A stretch of 64,000 nt of DNA from Hippopus hippopus (taxonomy: Eukaryota; Mollusca; Bivalvia; Cardiida; Cardiidae). The stretch lies in the NCBI GenBank assembly GCA_946811185.2, contig OX328112.1, positions 27,727,742-27,791,741 on the forward strand, written 5' to 3'. Of the stretch, positions 42,654-55,801 are shown piece by piece (positions within the stretch are counted from its first letter, which is position 1; every line of letters begins with the position of its first letter). The translations under genes were made by a program, and so were the position numbers. The notes under the pieces are model-generated. The model ran no database searches. It had not been told where the DNA came from and saw only the letters and a program-made list of their open reading frames with translations.

Positions 42654-43135
42654 CTAAATGTTTTTAATTTCTACAATCGATTTATCTTTATTTTGTTCTA
42701 CCGACATATCAAAATGGCCTAATTTCGGCAAAGGTTCATCCAATAAATCTACGTCCGGTAATTTGCTTGCTACAAATGCTTTTGGATCGATTTTGTCCGA
42801 ATTAATTACATTTACCTCTAAATATCTGTCGTCAATTTGTGGTTCCTCATTCCCTGACGCATTTTCCGTCAAAATTTGATTTTCTTCGCCAACTTGTACT
42901 GGCGTTCTAGACAAGAAATCGGCAACATTATTCATACTGCCTTTAATATATTGAATTTCGCAATCGTACCCAGAAATCGCTAAAGCCCATTATTGAATTC
43001 TTTTATTCCTAATATCTCCTTTTAAAAGGTACTGTAACGGAGCATGATCTGTATAAATTATGAATTTACTATTGTGCAAGAAATGGTGAAGCTTTTGCAA
43101 AGCATAGACGACGGCATATGCCTCCTTTTCGATTA
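42654..43135 (-). pseudogene. pol: Rest of RNase H and connection region, element 1
   Basis: Continues RNase H in another frame after the TAG at 43136-43138. The end of the domain (IIYTDHAPLQYL and MNNVADFLSRTP) is recognisable, with an in-frame TAA at 42990-42992 and a further stop at 42654. These breaks prevent a full-length Pol from this copy as sequenced. Confidence 0.8.
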
Positions 43136-45001
43136 CTACCGTTGTTGTGTTTTACTTAATTTGTGAGACAGAAAATAAATTGGTCTTTCTTTACTAAAAC
43201 CCCTTACCGGAAAATCTTTATCTTCCTCACATTCCTGCGTCAAACATGCCGCAATGGTGTAATTACTACTGTCAGTATATAACTTATAAGGTTTTGAAGG
43301 ATCTGGGTAAGCCAATAACGGAATGACTGTTAAACGTCTCTTTAACTCTTTAAACGCAAGCTCTTCAGCTTCTCCCCACCGAAATTTCTGATATTTTCTA
43401 GTTAATACAATCAGAGGTTCTGCTACTTCCGAAAAATTTGGAATAAGTTTTCTATACCATCCTACACAACCTAAAAATGATCTTACTTGTTTTACAGTAG
43501 TAGGTGGGCTGATTTCCCTTATAGCTTTGACTTTTTCTGGATCTGGAGCAATTCCATTTTTATTTACAAGAAAGCCTAAATATTTAATCTCTTCTCTAAA
43601 GAAATTACATTTCTTCAATTTCAGTTTCAATTTATGCTCACGCAACCTTTCAAAAACTAATTTTATATGTTCCAAATGTTGCTCTGGTGTTTCTGAAACA
43701 ATGGCTATATCATCTATATATGGAAAGGCAAACGGTAATCCCTCTAAAACGGTATTCATAAGCTCTTGAAACAATGCACCCGCATTTACCAATCCAAACG
43801 GTAAACAACCAAAAGTATAAGTTCCCATGTGACAAGTGAAGGTAGCTTTTTCTTTGGTTTTCGGATCTAGCTTTACGTTCCAATAACCACTGAAAAGATC
43901 TAATGTTGAATATATTTTTCCGCGACTTAGTAATGATAAAATGTCCTCTATGACCGGTAAAGGGTAGGATATTTTCTTCGTAATCCGGTTTAATTTTCTA
44001 AAGTCACAGCAAAATCTAGTAGACCCATCTGGTTTACGTACTAAAACAATCGGAAAAGCCCATGGTGACCTTGATTTTTCAATTATTTTGGCCTTCACCA
44101 TTTCATCAACAGCATCTTCTACCCGTTGCCTATCACTTAACGGACAACGATAAGGGTTACACTTAATAGGAGGGTGGTCCCCGGTATCTATTGTCATTTG
44201 TACAGTATCAGTCCCTGTCAAGTCTTTGAAACTTGTTGCAAAAAGGTCTCTATTCCTTTGAATTAATTTACTAACTTGCCGTCTATATTCGTCTGCGCAT
44301 TTCAACTCTGACAAATCAAATTCCTGGTCGTTAGTAGCAATTTCTCTATTTAAAGAGACACAACAATGCTCACTAACGGGAGTTGCAACTGCAACCACAC
44401 ATCCCCTACGCAGCTTAATTGTTTTCTGAGTAGTATTCATTATCATTATCGGCAATCTCCTATTTTTACTTTTTGAAACAGACCCCACTAACTTAACGCC
44501 TGGTTCGGTAGAGATAAACCCTTTTTCTGCTTCCGACAGTTCACATAAAACTTCTTTGTCTAAGCTCAAATTCTTTTGGAGCCTACAATCAACCGCATAA
44601 CTCGTCAAAGGTTTTAAAACGAGTTTATTTCTCAACCTAACTACGGACGAAATATGTATATCTTCTTGTAATTGAACATACGTTTTGTCGATTCTTAACA
44701 AACTCAAATCAAAATACATCCTAACCCCATTTTGTTTTAGCCAATCACGTCCTAAAATTAAGTTCCGATTCATATCTTTTACTACCACAAATGTATGGGT
44801 CAGGGTTAGTCCTTTAACGAGGAAGGTGAGATTAACACAGCCATCGATTTTCAGTGCTTGGCCGCTGACAGATTGTAAACAAATATTTTTCTTGAACAGC
44901 TTAGGTTTATTACTAAGGTTATTATAGACCGAGCGTCGCATTAATGATAATTCTGCTCCAGAATCTACGAGAGCTCTATATTTTTGTTTACCCACATTCA
45001 A
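43136..45001 (-). pseudogene. pol: Protease, reverse transcriptase and start of RNase H, element 1
   Basis: 621 open codons. The aspartic protease active site is ALVDSGAELS near residue 13. Reverse transcriptase spans about 280-520 with FCCDFRKLN, LPFGLVNAGALFQ and the catalytic YIDD near 428. RNase H begins with LYTDSSNYTIAA, and the frame ends at TAG just after SKTQQR, in mid-domain. Sequence style is Ty3/Gypsy (Metaviridae). The rest of the domain follows in a different frame. Confidence 0.9.
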
Positions 45002-45093
45002 TAAAATCGAGTTTGGACTACTAGATATATTAATGTTATATTTATGTACCTTATGTTTTGCCCGTCCGTCGGCTTCAATCCGAACAGGCCTAC

Positions 45094-45861
45094 CTAGTTT
45101 TTTCGATCAAAAGGTCTCTTTTTATACTCCCTTTGACCATGTCCCGGTCGCCTTCCGTTCCAGTTTTGAATTGGCCGCCCGTGACCAAACCCCGGTGGTC
45201 GGCTATGATCGACTTCCATTGGTTCTGGGTTTTGCCCACTAAAACCATGACCATGTACTCTTAAATTGAACCTATTTATAAGATTTTGCTCGGCCGTCGC
45301 AATTTTGATAGCTTCTTGAAACTTGTTCGGACTTTCTCTCAAAATTTTCATTTTGATGGCATTTGACACGAGGCCATGGATAAAAAAGCCTATTAAATGT
45401 TGTTCCATTACGGGTCCCCCTTGATCTTGGAAAGCTTGCTGTGCTAAGTTAAGCAATCTTTCCGCAAATATCTGCACGTTCTCATTTCTACCTTGTCTTA
45501 TGCGTCCCAACAAGGTAAGGGCGTGCATTGAGTCCGACACGAGAGCAAACCGTGCACTTAACTCTTGTTTCAAAATGTCCCATGTACAACCTGGGTGAGA
45601 GTTCAAATATCTTTGTAGAAAATCAGCTACGAGGCCAGAGGAAGATTGTAAAGCAATGAAGCGTTTTTGATCGTCGGGTAGCCGTGCCAACAAAGCATAT
45701 TTTTCTATAGCTTTAATCCAATTATGAAATTCTGCCTGTTTTCCGTCAAAATTTTGAACGACATGGGAGATTCCCTGAGCCTGAAAAGCATCTCTCAGAC
45801 CACCTAATTGTTCGGCAAAACATTTTAATGCCATCCCTAAATCAGGTACTTGGCTGGTCAT
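45094..45861 (-). CDS. gag: Gag capsid protein, element 1
   Basis: 255 residues. A helical capsid region of Ty3/Gypsy type (FDGKQAEFHNWIKAIEKYA, then LKQELSARF and RQGRNENVQIFAERLL) is followed by a Gly/Arg/Pro-rich basic tail. The tail replaces a zinc knuckle: I see no CCHC. It ends about 90 bp before the first codon of the protease frame, in a different frame. Assembles the virus-like particle. Intact. Confidence 0.85.
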   Translation of the reverse strand: MTSQVPDLGMALKCFAEQLGGLRDAFQAQGISHVVQNFDGKQAEFHNWIKAIEKYALLARLPDDQKRFIALQSSSGLVADFLQRYLNSHPGCTWDILKQELSARFALVSDSMHALTLLGRIRQGRNENVQIFAERLLNLAQQAFQDQGGPVMEQHLIGFFIHGLVSNAIKMKILRESPNKFQEAIKIATAEQNLINRFNLRVHGHGFSGQNPEPMEVDHSRPPGFGHGRPIQNWNGRRPGHGQREYKKRPFDRKN

Positions 45862-45986
45862 TTTGCAATAATTCAGGACAAAAAAAAAATATTACTTACA
45901 ATTTTGGCTTCGGTTGTTAGGTCGAGAGCTCTGGCTTCTCATCCGCACTTCGGCTTCACTAGCAACGGAACAAATATGTATCAATG

Positions 45987-46193
45987 TTAATCGAACACTG
46001 AGCGGCCGCACTTTTGTCCATGACATAGAAAACTTCGACACAAGGGACAAGCAACCCAAGTAATCTTAATGTTTTTGAAAGACGGGTCTGCATTTTTTTT
46101 CGCCTGTTGTTTGTCCGTTTGATACTCGGCGTCCCAATCCTCCATCACCGGAACTTTGAAAGTATTTTTTGACGTTGGGGTTTTCTTCTCCAT
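45987..46193 (-). CDS. Small leader ORF, element 1
   Basis: 68 residues between the 5' LTR and gag, with CPLCRSFLCHGQKC near the end and an acidic/aromatic start. It may be a leader peptide, a regulatory ORF or chance. Nothing beyond position supports it. Confidence 0.3.
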   Translation of the reverse strand: MEKKTPTSKNTFKVPVMEDWDAEYQTDKQQAKKNADPSFKNIKITWVACPLCRSFLCHGQKCGRSVFD

Positions 46194-46279
46194 TTGTGCT
46201 TATTGTGAACAAATCCAATTTTTTTTTTTTTAAGTATTACGAAAACGATAGTTCCCTGTTCGCTACTTGGTGGATCACC

Positions 46280-46298
46280 AATCCTGGTCACGGTACCA
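46280..46298 (-). promoter_or_regulatory. Primer-binding site candidate, element 1
   Basis: Coding-strand TGGTACCGTGACCAGGATT, 20 nt inside the 5' LTR. Element 2 has TGGTGCCGTGACCAGGAT at the same place, so both probably use the same tRNA. I cannot name it. Confidence 0.6.
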
Positions 46299-46318
46299 AA
46301 ATATTTCTTTCCTCCTTA

Positions 46319-46754
46319 TGTAACATAGTGGCAGTCTTTACTACCTCGGAATAATCAATGTGATCGTATAGTGGAATATTATAATTTGGAGGAAAGAAAC
46401 GGAGTCTGAAGGTGACGAACAACGTTTATTAACAACATAAATCCATTCTCTATAATTCTACGGGGTAAATACAACTACCCAGAATATACGAGAGAAAATA
46501 TCCAGGGGAAAGTCATCCCTGTTAAACAGAGACCGCTGACGCGGGTCTACAACTCAATAACCAACCTATCTCCTCCTCTCTCTTTTCCGGCAGAGCGTCT
46601 GCTTTTTAAATAGCCAAATTCTCTGTGGACGTCCCACCAAGACATTATTGTTGGTTATGGGAACATCCTAACCGCCCATTATCTGCCGCTGCATCAATAT
46701 TCATGATACTCATTAATTAAATATGATGATGACTTAGACGTGTATAATGTTACA
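46319..46754 (-). repeat. LTR element 1, 5' LTR
   Basis: 436 bp. On the coding strand a TATTTAAAAAG promoter-like box lies at about 46602-46612 and an AATAAA polyadenylation signal at 46425-46430. Near identical to the other LTR. Confidence 0.92.
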
Positions 46755-46758
46755 GTAT
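46755..46758. repeat. LTR element 1 target duplication, right
   Basis: GTAT, identical to 38062-38065. Confidence 0.82.
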
Positions 46759-47700
46759 TTCACTATACATGTACATGTGTATATACTTTTATCCGTGTTG
46801 TATATATGTATATTTACTTGTGTTTGAATTGTGTACATGTGTACATACTTTTGTTTGTGTTGTATACATGTAGAGGTGCTTGTGTTTGTATATATGTGGT
46901 AGTACTTGTATTTGCATATTTGTATTTGAGTATACATGTACATGTGTATATACATCTATTTGTGTTGCATACATGTATATTTACTTATGTTTGAATTGTA
47001 TACATGTGTATATACTTTTTTTTTGTTTACATGTAAATATACTTGTGTTTGAGTTGTATACATGTTTGTGTACTTGTATCTATATATTGGTATTTGACTA
47101 TACATGTACTTGTGTATATACTTGTATTTGTGTTGTATACATGTATATTTAGTTGTGTTTGAATTGTATACATTTGTATATACATTTATTTGTGTTGTAT
47201 ACATGTACATGTACTTGTGTTTGAATTGTATACATGTGTATGTACTTGTATTTGATTATTAGTATTTAAGTATACATGTACATGTGTATATACTTCTATT
47301 TGTATTGCATACATGTACATATACTTGTGTTTGAGTTGTATACATGTGTATGTATTTGTATTTGAGTGTTTGTATTTTATTATACATGTAGATGTGTATA
47401 TAGTTGTATTTGTGTTGTATACATATATATTTACCTGTGTTTAGATTTCATACATGTGTATATAGTTTTATTTGTGTTGTATACATGTACATGTACTTGT
47501 GTTTGACTTGTATACATGTATATATACTTGTATTTGAATATTTGTATTTGAGTATACATGTACATGTGTATATCCTTTTATGTGTGTTATATATATGTAC
47601 ATTTTCTTGTTTTTGAGTTGTATACATATATATATGTACTTGTAATTCTGTATTTGTATTTCAGTATACATGTACATGTGTATATACTTGTTTTTTTTGT

Positions 47701-48173
47701 TGTACAAATGTATATCACTCAGACACAAGTATATGTACATGTATACAACAAAAATACTAGTATATACACGTGTACATATACATGTATAATACACAAATAC
47801 ATTTCTATACATGTACATATATACACAATTACATATATATATAAAACTCAAACACAAGTATATCTACAGGTATACAACACAAATACAAGTATATACATAT
47901 TTATACTATTCAAACTTAAGTAAATATACATGTATACAACACAAACACAAGTATATACACATGTACATCTATACTCAAATACTATTCAAACTTAAGTAAA
48001 TATACATGTATACAACACAAATACAAGTATATACACATGTACATCTATACTCAAATACAAATACTCAAATACAAGAACATAGACATGTATACAACTCAAA
48101 CACAAGTACATGTAAATGTATAGAATACAAATACAAGTATATACCCATGTACATGTATACCCAAATACTAATA
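47701..48173 (-). repeat. Inverted satellite block F with a 76-bp internal duplication
   Basis: Reverse-orientation block ending at a TTAGGG tract. It is longer than its relatives because a unit starting ACTATTCAAACTTAAG at 47905 is repeated in tandem at 47981. Confidence 0.83.
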
Positions 48174-48205
48174 GGTTAGGGTTAGGGTTAGGGTTAGGGA
48201 TAGGG
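48174..48205 (+). repeat. Telomere-like TTAGGG tract F
   Basis: Four clean TTAGGG units and then ATAGGG, among the longest of the seven. Confidence 0.85.
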
Positions 48206-50439
48206 AAATATATGTATTTGTGTTGTATACATGTACTTTTACTTGGGTTTGAGTTATATACATTTGTAGGTATTTGTATTTGAGTATTTGTATTTGAGTA
48301 TACATGTACATGTGTATATATTTGTATTGATGTTTTATACATGTATATTTACTTGTGTTTGAATTGTATACATTTGTATATACGTTTATTTGTGTTGTAT
48401 ACATGTACATGTACTTGTGTTTGAATTGTATACATGTGTATGTACTTGTATTTGATTATTAGTATTTGAGTATACATGTACATGTGTATATACTTGTATT
48501 TGTATTGTATACATATACATATACTTGTGTTTGAGTTGTATACATGTGTATGTATTGGTATTTCAGTGTTTGTATTTTATTATACATGTAGATGTGTATA
48601 TACTTATATTTGTGTTGTATACATGTATATTTACCTGTGTTTAGATTTCATACATGTGTATATAGTTTTATTTGTGTTGTATACATGTACATGTACTTGT
48701 GTTTGACTTCTATACATATATATATACTTGTATTTGAATATTTGTATTTGAGTATACATGTACATATGTATATAATTGTATATGTGTTGTATACATGCAC
48801 ATGTACTTTTGTTTGAGTTGTTTACATGTGTATTTACTTGTATTTATTTTGTATGTTTGTGTATATAATTCTATTAGAGTATTTGTATTTGAGCATACAT
48901 GTACATTTGTATATAGATGTATATTTGTTGTATACATCTATATGTACTTATCTTTAAGTTGTATACATGTGTATATACTTCTATTTGAGTGTTTGTGTTG
49001 AGTCCACATGTACATGTGTATATACTTGTATTTTTGTTGTACACATGTACGTATAGTTCTGTTTGAGTTGTATACATATGTATGTACTTTTGATTAACTA
49101 TTTGTATTTGAATATACAATTACACGGGCATATGCTCATATTTGTGTTGTATCCATGTACATTTACATTTGTTTGAATTTTATACATGTGTATATACTTT
49201 CATTTTTGTTGCATGCATGTACATGTAGTTGTTTTTCAATTGTAAACATGTGTATATATTTGTATTCGAGTTTTTGTATTTGAGTATACATGTACATGTG
49301 TATATACTTGTATTTGTGTTGTATAGATGTACATATACTTGTGTTTGAGATGTATATGTGTCTATGTTCTTGTATTTGAGTATTTGTTTTTGAGTATACA
49401 TGTACATGTGTATATACTTGTTTTTGAGTATTTTACATGTACATTTACTTGTGATTGATTCAATAGATGTGTATTTACTTTTATTTTTGTTGTATATATG
49501 TACATATATTTCTTTTTTAGTTATATAAAAGTTTATATACTTGTATTTGAGTATTGGAATTTGAGTATACATGTACATGTTTATATACTTGAATTTGTGT
49601 TGTATACATGTACATATATTTGTGTTTGAGATGTATACATGTGTATGTACTTGTATTTGAGTATTTGTATTTGAGTATACATGTACAAGTGTATATCCTT
49701 TTATTTGTGTTGTATATATGTACATTTTCTTGTTTTTGAGTTGTATACATATATATATGTACTTGTAATTCTGTATTTGTATTTGAGTATACATGTACAT
49801 GTGTATATACTTGTTTTTGAGTATTAATCATGTATATTTACTTGTGTTTGAATTGTATAGATGTTTATTTACTTTTATTTGTGTTGTATATATGTACATG
49901 AATTTGTCTTTTAATTGTATACATGTTGATATAGTTGTATTTGAGTATTGGTATTTGAGTATACATGTACATGTGTATATACCTGAATTTGTGTTGTATA
50001 CATGTACATATACTTGTATTTGAGTTGTATATATGTGTATGTACTGTTATTTGAGTATTTGTATTTGAGTATACCTGTACATATGTATATTCTTTTATTT
50101 GTGTTATATATGTATATTTACTTGTCTTTGAATTGTATACATGTGTACATACTTTTATTTGTATATTATACATGTACATATACTTGTGTATGAATTGTAT
50201 ATATGTGATAGTACTTCTATTGGCAAATTTGTATTTGAGTATACATGTACATGTGTATATACTTGTATTTGTGTTGTATACATGAATATGTACTTGTGTT
50301 TGAGTTGTATACATGTATATATATTTGTATTTGAGTATACATGTACATGTGTATATAATTGTATTTGTGTTGTATACATGTATATTAACTTGTGTTTGAA
50401 ATGTATACATGTGTATATACTTGTTTTTTTTTTTTTTTT

Positions 50440-50835
50440 GTACAAATGTATATAACTCAAACACAAGTATATGTACATGTATACAACAAAAATACAAGTA
50501 TATACACGTGGACATATACATGTATAATACACAAATATATTTATATACATGTACATATAAACACAATTACATATATATATAAAACTCAAACACAAGTATA
50601 TCTACAGGTATACAACACAAATACAAGTATATACATATTTATACTATTCAAACTTAAGTAAATATACATGTATACAACACAAACACAAGTATATACACAT
50701 GTACATCTATACTCAAATACAAATACTCAAATACAAGAACATAGACATGTATACAACTCAAACACAAGTACATGTAGATGTATGCAATACAAATACAAGT
50801 ATATACCCATGCACATGTATAGCCAAATACTAATA
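50440..50835 (-). repeat. Inverted satellite block G
   Basis: Follows a run of 17 T and the usual GTACAAATGTATATAACTC entry, and ends at a TTAGGG tract. Confidence 0.83.
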
Positions 50836-50861
50836 GGTTAGGGTTAGGGTTAGGGATAGGG
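50836..50861 (+). repeat. Telomere-like TTAGGG tract G
   Basis: GGTTAGGGTTAGGGTTAGGG and ATAGGG at the orientation switch. Confidence 0.83.
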
Positions 50862-53800
50862 AAATATATGTATTTGTGTTGTATACATCTACATTTACTT
50901 GTGTTTGAGTTGTATACATTTGTACGTATTTGTATTTGAGTATTTGTATTTGAGTATACATGTACATGTGTATATACTTGTATTTGTGTTGTATATATGT
51001 ATATTTACTTGTGTTTGAATTGTATACATGTGTATATACTTGTTTGTTTTGTTGTATACATGTACATATACTTGTGTTTGAGTTTTATACATGTATATAT
51101 TTCTATTTGATTATACATGTACATGTGTATATACGTTTATTTCTGTTGTATGTATGTGTATATACTTCTATATACTTGTATTTGAATATCTGTATTTCAG
51201 TATACATGTACATGTGTATATATTTGTATTTGTGTTGTATACATGCACATGTACTTGTGGTTGACTTGTTTACATGTGTATTTACTTGTATTTATGTTGT
51301 ATGTTTGTGTATATGCTTCTATTAGAGTATTTGTATTTGAGCATACACGTACATGTGTATATACATGTATATGTGTTGTAAACATGTATATGTACTTATT
51401 TTTGAGTTGTATACATGTGTATATACTTCTATTTGAGTATTTTTATTGAGCACACATGTACATGTGTATATACTTGTATTTTAGTTGTATACTACATGTG
51501 TTTGAGTTGTATACATATGTATGTACTTTTAATTAACTCTTTGTATTTCAATATACAATTACCTCTGTATATACTCGTAGTTGTATTGTATACATATATA
51601 TGTACTTGGTTTTAAGTTGTATACATGTGTATGTACTTCTATTTGAGTACTTGTATTTGAGTATACATGTACATGTGTATATACTTGTGTTTTTGTTGTA
51701 TACATGTACACATACGTGTGTTTGTGTTGTATACATATATGTATGTACTTGTGATTGCGTATTGGTATTTGAGTATACATGTACATGTGTATATAGTTCT
51801 ATTTGCATATTATACATGAATATTTACTTGTGTTTGAATTGTATAAATGTGTATTACTTTTCTGTTTGTTGGATATATGTAGATATATTTGTGTTTTAAT
51901 TGTATACATGTGTATACACTTATATTTGAGTATTGGCATTTGAGTATACATGTACATGTGTATATACTTCAATTTGTTTTGTATAGATGTACATAAACTT
52001 GTGTTTGAGTTGTATACATGTCTATGTACTTGTATTAGAGTATTTGTATTTGAGTATACATGTACATGTATATATACTTGTATGTGTGTTTTGTACATGT
52101 GTATATACTTTTATATGTGTTGTATACATGTACATGTACTTGTGTTTGAATTGTATATATATTTTATCCTTTTATTTGTGTTGTAGAGATGTTGATGTAT
52201 TTGTTTTTCACTTGTGTACATGTGTATGTACTTGTATTTGAGTACTTGTATTTCAGTAGACATGTATATCTGTATATACTTGTATTTTTTTTGTATACAT
52301 GTACATATACTTGTGATTTGAGTTGTATACATGTGTACGTATATGTATTTGGGTATTGGTATTTGGTTATACATGTACATGTGTATATACTTGTATTTGT
52401 GTTGTATACATAAACATATACTTGTGTTTGTGCTGTATACATATATGTATGTACTTGTAATTCTGTATTTGTATTTGAGTATACATGTACATGAGTATAT
52501 ATTTGTTTTTCAGTATTAAACATGTATATTTACTTGTGTTTGAATTGTATAGATGTGTATTTTCTTTTATTTGTGTTGTATATATGAACATGTATTTGTC
52601 TTTTAATTGTATACATGTTTATATACTTGTATTTGAGTATTTGTATTTGAGCATACACGTACATGTGTATATACATATATATTTGTTGTAAACATGTATA
52701 TGTACTTATTTTTGAGTTGTATACATCTGTATATACTTCTATTTGAGTGTTTTTATTGAGTACTTTTTTTATTGAGTATTTCTGATGTATACATGTACAT
52801 ATACTTGTGTTTGTGTTCTATACATATATGTATGTACATGTTTATATACTTGTATTTGAGTATTGGTAATTGAGTATACAGGTACATGTGTATATACTTG
52901 ATTTTTGTTGTATATATGTACATATACTTGTGTTTGAGTTGTATACATGTGTATGTACTTGTAATTGAGTATTTGTATTTGACTATACATTTACATGTGT
53001 ATATACTTTTATCTGTGTTGTATATCTGTACATTTACTTGTGTTTCAATTGTATGCATGTGTACATACTTTTATTTGTGTTGTATATCTGTATATTTACT
53101 TCTGTTTGAATTGTATATATGTTAGTACTTGTATTTGCATATTTGTATTTGAGTATACATGTACATGTGTAAATTCTTGTACTTGTTTTGTATACATGTA
53201 CATATACGTGAGTTTGTGTTGTATAAAATATGTATGTCCTTGTAATTCTATTTTTGTATTTGAGTATACATGTACATCTGTATATACTTGTATTTGAGTA
53301 ATATACATGTATATTTACTTGTGTTTGAATTGTGTACATGTGTACATACTTTTGTTTGTGTTGTATACATGTAGAGGTGCTTGTGTTTGAATTGTATATA
53401 TGTGGTAGTACTTGTAATTGCGTAGTTGTATTTGAGTATACATATACATGTGTATATACTTTTATTTGTGTTGCATACATGTATATTTACTTGTGTTTGA
53501 ATTATATACATGTGTATATACTTTTTTTTGTTTACATGTACATATACTTGTGTTTGAGTTGTATACATGTTTGTGTACTTGTATTTATATATTGGTATTT
53601 GAGTATACATGTACTTGTGTATATATTTGTATTTGTGTTGTATACATGTATATTTAGTTGTGTTTGAATTGTATACATTTGTATATACATTTATTTGTGT
53701 TGTATAGATGTACATGTACTTGTGTTTGAATTGTATACATGTGTATCTACTTGTATTTGATTATTAATATTTGAGTATACATCTACATGTGTATATACTT

Positions 53801-55339
53801 GTATTTGTATTGTATATATGTACATATACTTGTGTTTGAGTTGTATACATGTGTATGTATTTGTATTTGAGTGTTTGTATTTTATTATACATGTAGATGT
53901 GTATATACTTATATTTGTGTTGTATACATGTATATTTACCTGTGTTTAGATTTCATACATATGTATATAGTTTTATTTGTGTTGTATACATGTACATGTA
54001 CTTGTGTTTGACTTGTATACATGTATATATACTTGTATTTGAATATTTGTATTTGAGTTTACATGTACATATATATATATTTATATATGTGTTGTATACA
54101 TGCACATGCACTTGTGTTTGGATTGTTCACATGTGTATTTACTTCTATTTATGTTGTATGTTTCTGTATATAATTCTATTAGAGTATTTGTATTTGAGCA
54201 TACATGTACATTTGTATATAGATGTGTATTTGTTGTATACATCTATATGTACTTATCTTTGAATTGTATACATGTGTATATACTTCTATTTGAGTGTTTG
54301 TATTGAGTCCACATGTACATGTGTATATACTTGTATTTTTGTTGTACACATGTACGTATACTTCTGTTTGAGTTGTATACATATGTATGTACTTTTGATT
54401 AACTATTTGTATTTGAATATACAATTACACGCGTATATGCTCATATTTCTGTTGTATACATGTACATTTACATTTGTTTGAATTTTATACATGTGTATAT
54501 ACTTTCATTTTTGTTGTATGCATGTACATCTAGTTGTTTTTCCATTGTAAACATGTGTATATATTTGTATTTGAGTTTTTGTATTTGAGTATACATGTAC
54601 ATGTGTATATACTTGTATTTGTGTTGTATAGATGTACATATACTTGTGTTTGAGATGTATATATGTCTATGTATTTGTATTTGAGTATTTGTTTTTGAAT
54701 ATACTTGTACATGTGTATATACTTGTATTTGAGTATTATATATGTACATTTACTTGTGATTAAATTCAATAGATGTGTATTTACTTTTATTTGTGTTATA
54801 TATATGTACATATATTTCTGTTTTAGTTATATACAAGTTTATACACTTGTATTTGAGTATTGGTATTTGAGTATACATGTACATGTTTATATACTTGAAT
54901 TTGTGTTGTATACATGTACATATATTTGTGTTTGAGATGTATACATGTGTATGTACTTGTATTTGAGTATTTGTATTTGAGTATACATGTACATGTGTAT
55001 ATCCTTTTATTTGTGTTGTATATATGTACATTTTCTTGTTTTTGAGTTGTATACATATATATATGTACTTGTAATTCTGTATTTGTATTTGAGTATACAT
55101 GTACATGTGTATATACTTGTTTTTGAGTATTAATCATGTATATTTACTTGTGTTTGAATTGTATAGATGTTTATTTACTTTTATTTGTGTTGTATATATG
55201 TACATGTATTTGTCTTTTAATTGTATACATGTTTATATACTTGTATTTGAGTATTGATATTTGAGTATACATGTACATGTGTATATACCTGAATTTGTGT
55301 TGTATACATGTACATATACTTGTATTTGAGTTATATATA

Positions 55340-55343
55340 TGTG
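55340..55343. repeat. LTR element 2 target duplication, left
   Basis: TGTG, repeated at 62405-62408. Removing the element restores a satellite unit also seen intact at 36430 and 50030. Confidence 0.85.
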
Positions 55344-55666
55344 TGTAACGGACAGTACTTTCAGTACTTTGATTTTTTTAGGCTGCATGCTTTTCATGTG
55401 TAACCACTCTCACTCTGGGTATATAAGGCAGTGTTTTAGCTCTGTTCTGCCCAGTTGCTAACTAGCTCTAAAGGTGACTTTTACCTAACAGCAAACCTGC
55501 ACTGAGCCTTATTTTCTCTCTCTCTCTGACTATTTCTATCTTATCTTTTCTTTCTAATTCATTACATAGACCAGGGAAATTTAAAAGTAGTAATAAAATG
55601 TAAATCAAAATAGCTTTGGTTTCTTTCTGCATTGTATCCTTCTCGAACCTGGCCAGGCCGGTTACA
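55344..55666 (+). repeat. LTR element 2, 5' LTR
   Basis: Has TATATAAG at 55420-55427 as promoter and AATAAA at 55592-55597 as polyadenylation signal. Differs from the 3' LTR by CTAGCTC/CTGGCTC and CTATCTT/CTATGTT. Confidence 0.93.
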
Positions 55667-55672
55667 AATATT

Positions 55673-55690
55673 TGGTGCCGTGACCAGGAT
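55673..55690 (+). promoter_or_regulatory. Primer-binding site candidate, element 2
   Basis: TGGTGCCGTGACCAGGAT, 6 nt after the LTR. Same sequence type as in element 1 despite unrelated LTRs. Confidence 0.72.
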
Positions 55691-55801
55691 ACATTGCTTT
55701 AGCAAATCAATCTATAAAAACATTAATGGAAAAAGGAAATTTTTGTCTTCCTGGTCTTGCAATTTTTGTTTGTTCATATTAACCCATTTATTCAAAATAA
55801 T

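Larger units (their letters stand above)
38066..46754 (-). mobile_element. Ty3/Gypsy LTR retroelement with env (endogenous retrovirus-like)
   Basis: 8,689 bp between 4-bp duplications. LTRs of 436 bp start TGTAACAT and end in TGTTACA on the coding strand, and I noticed only one base difference between them. Gene order on the minus strand is gag, protease-RT-RNase H, integrase, env. A polypurine tract abuts the 3' LTR and a TGG-initial primer site lies near the 5' LTR. The gag and env frames are open; pol is broken by frameshifts, a stop and a lost catalytic Asp. The LTRs indicate recent insertion. Confidence 0.93.
46755..55343. repeat. Satellite array, fourth segment
   Basis: Same satellite family, with inverted blocks at 47701 and 50440 and the GATGTTGATG landmark at 52188. 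Sub-blocks such as the TCTATTAGAGTATTTGTATTTGAG unit recur many times. No gene seen. Confidence 0.92.
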
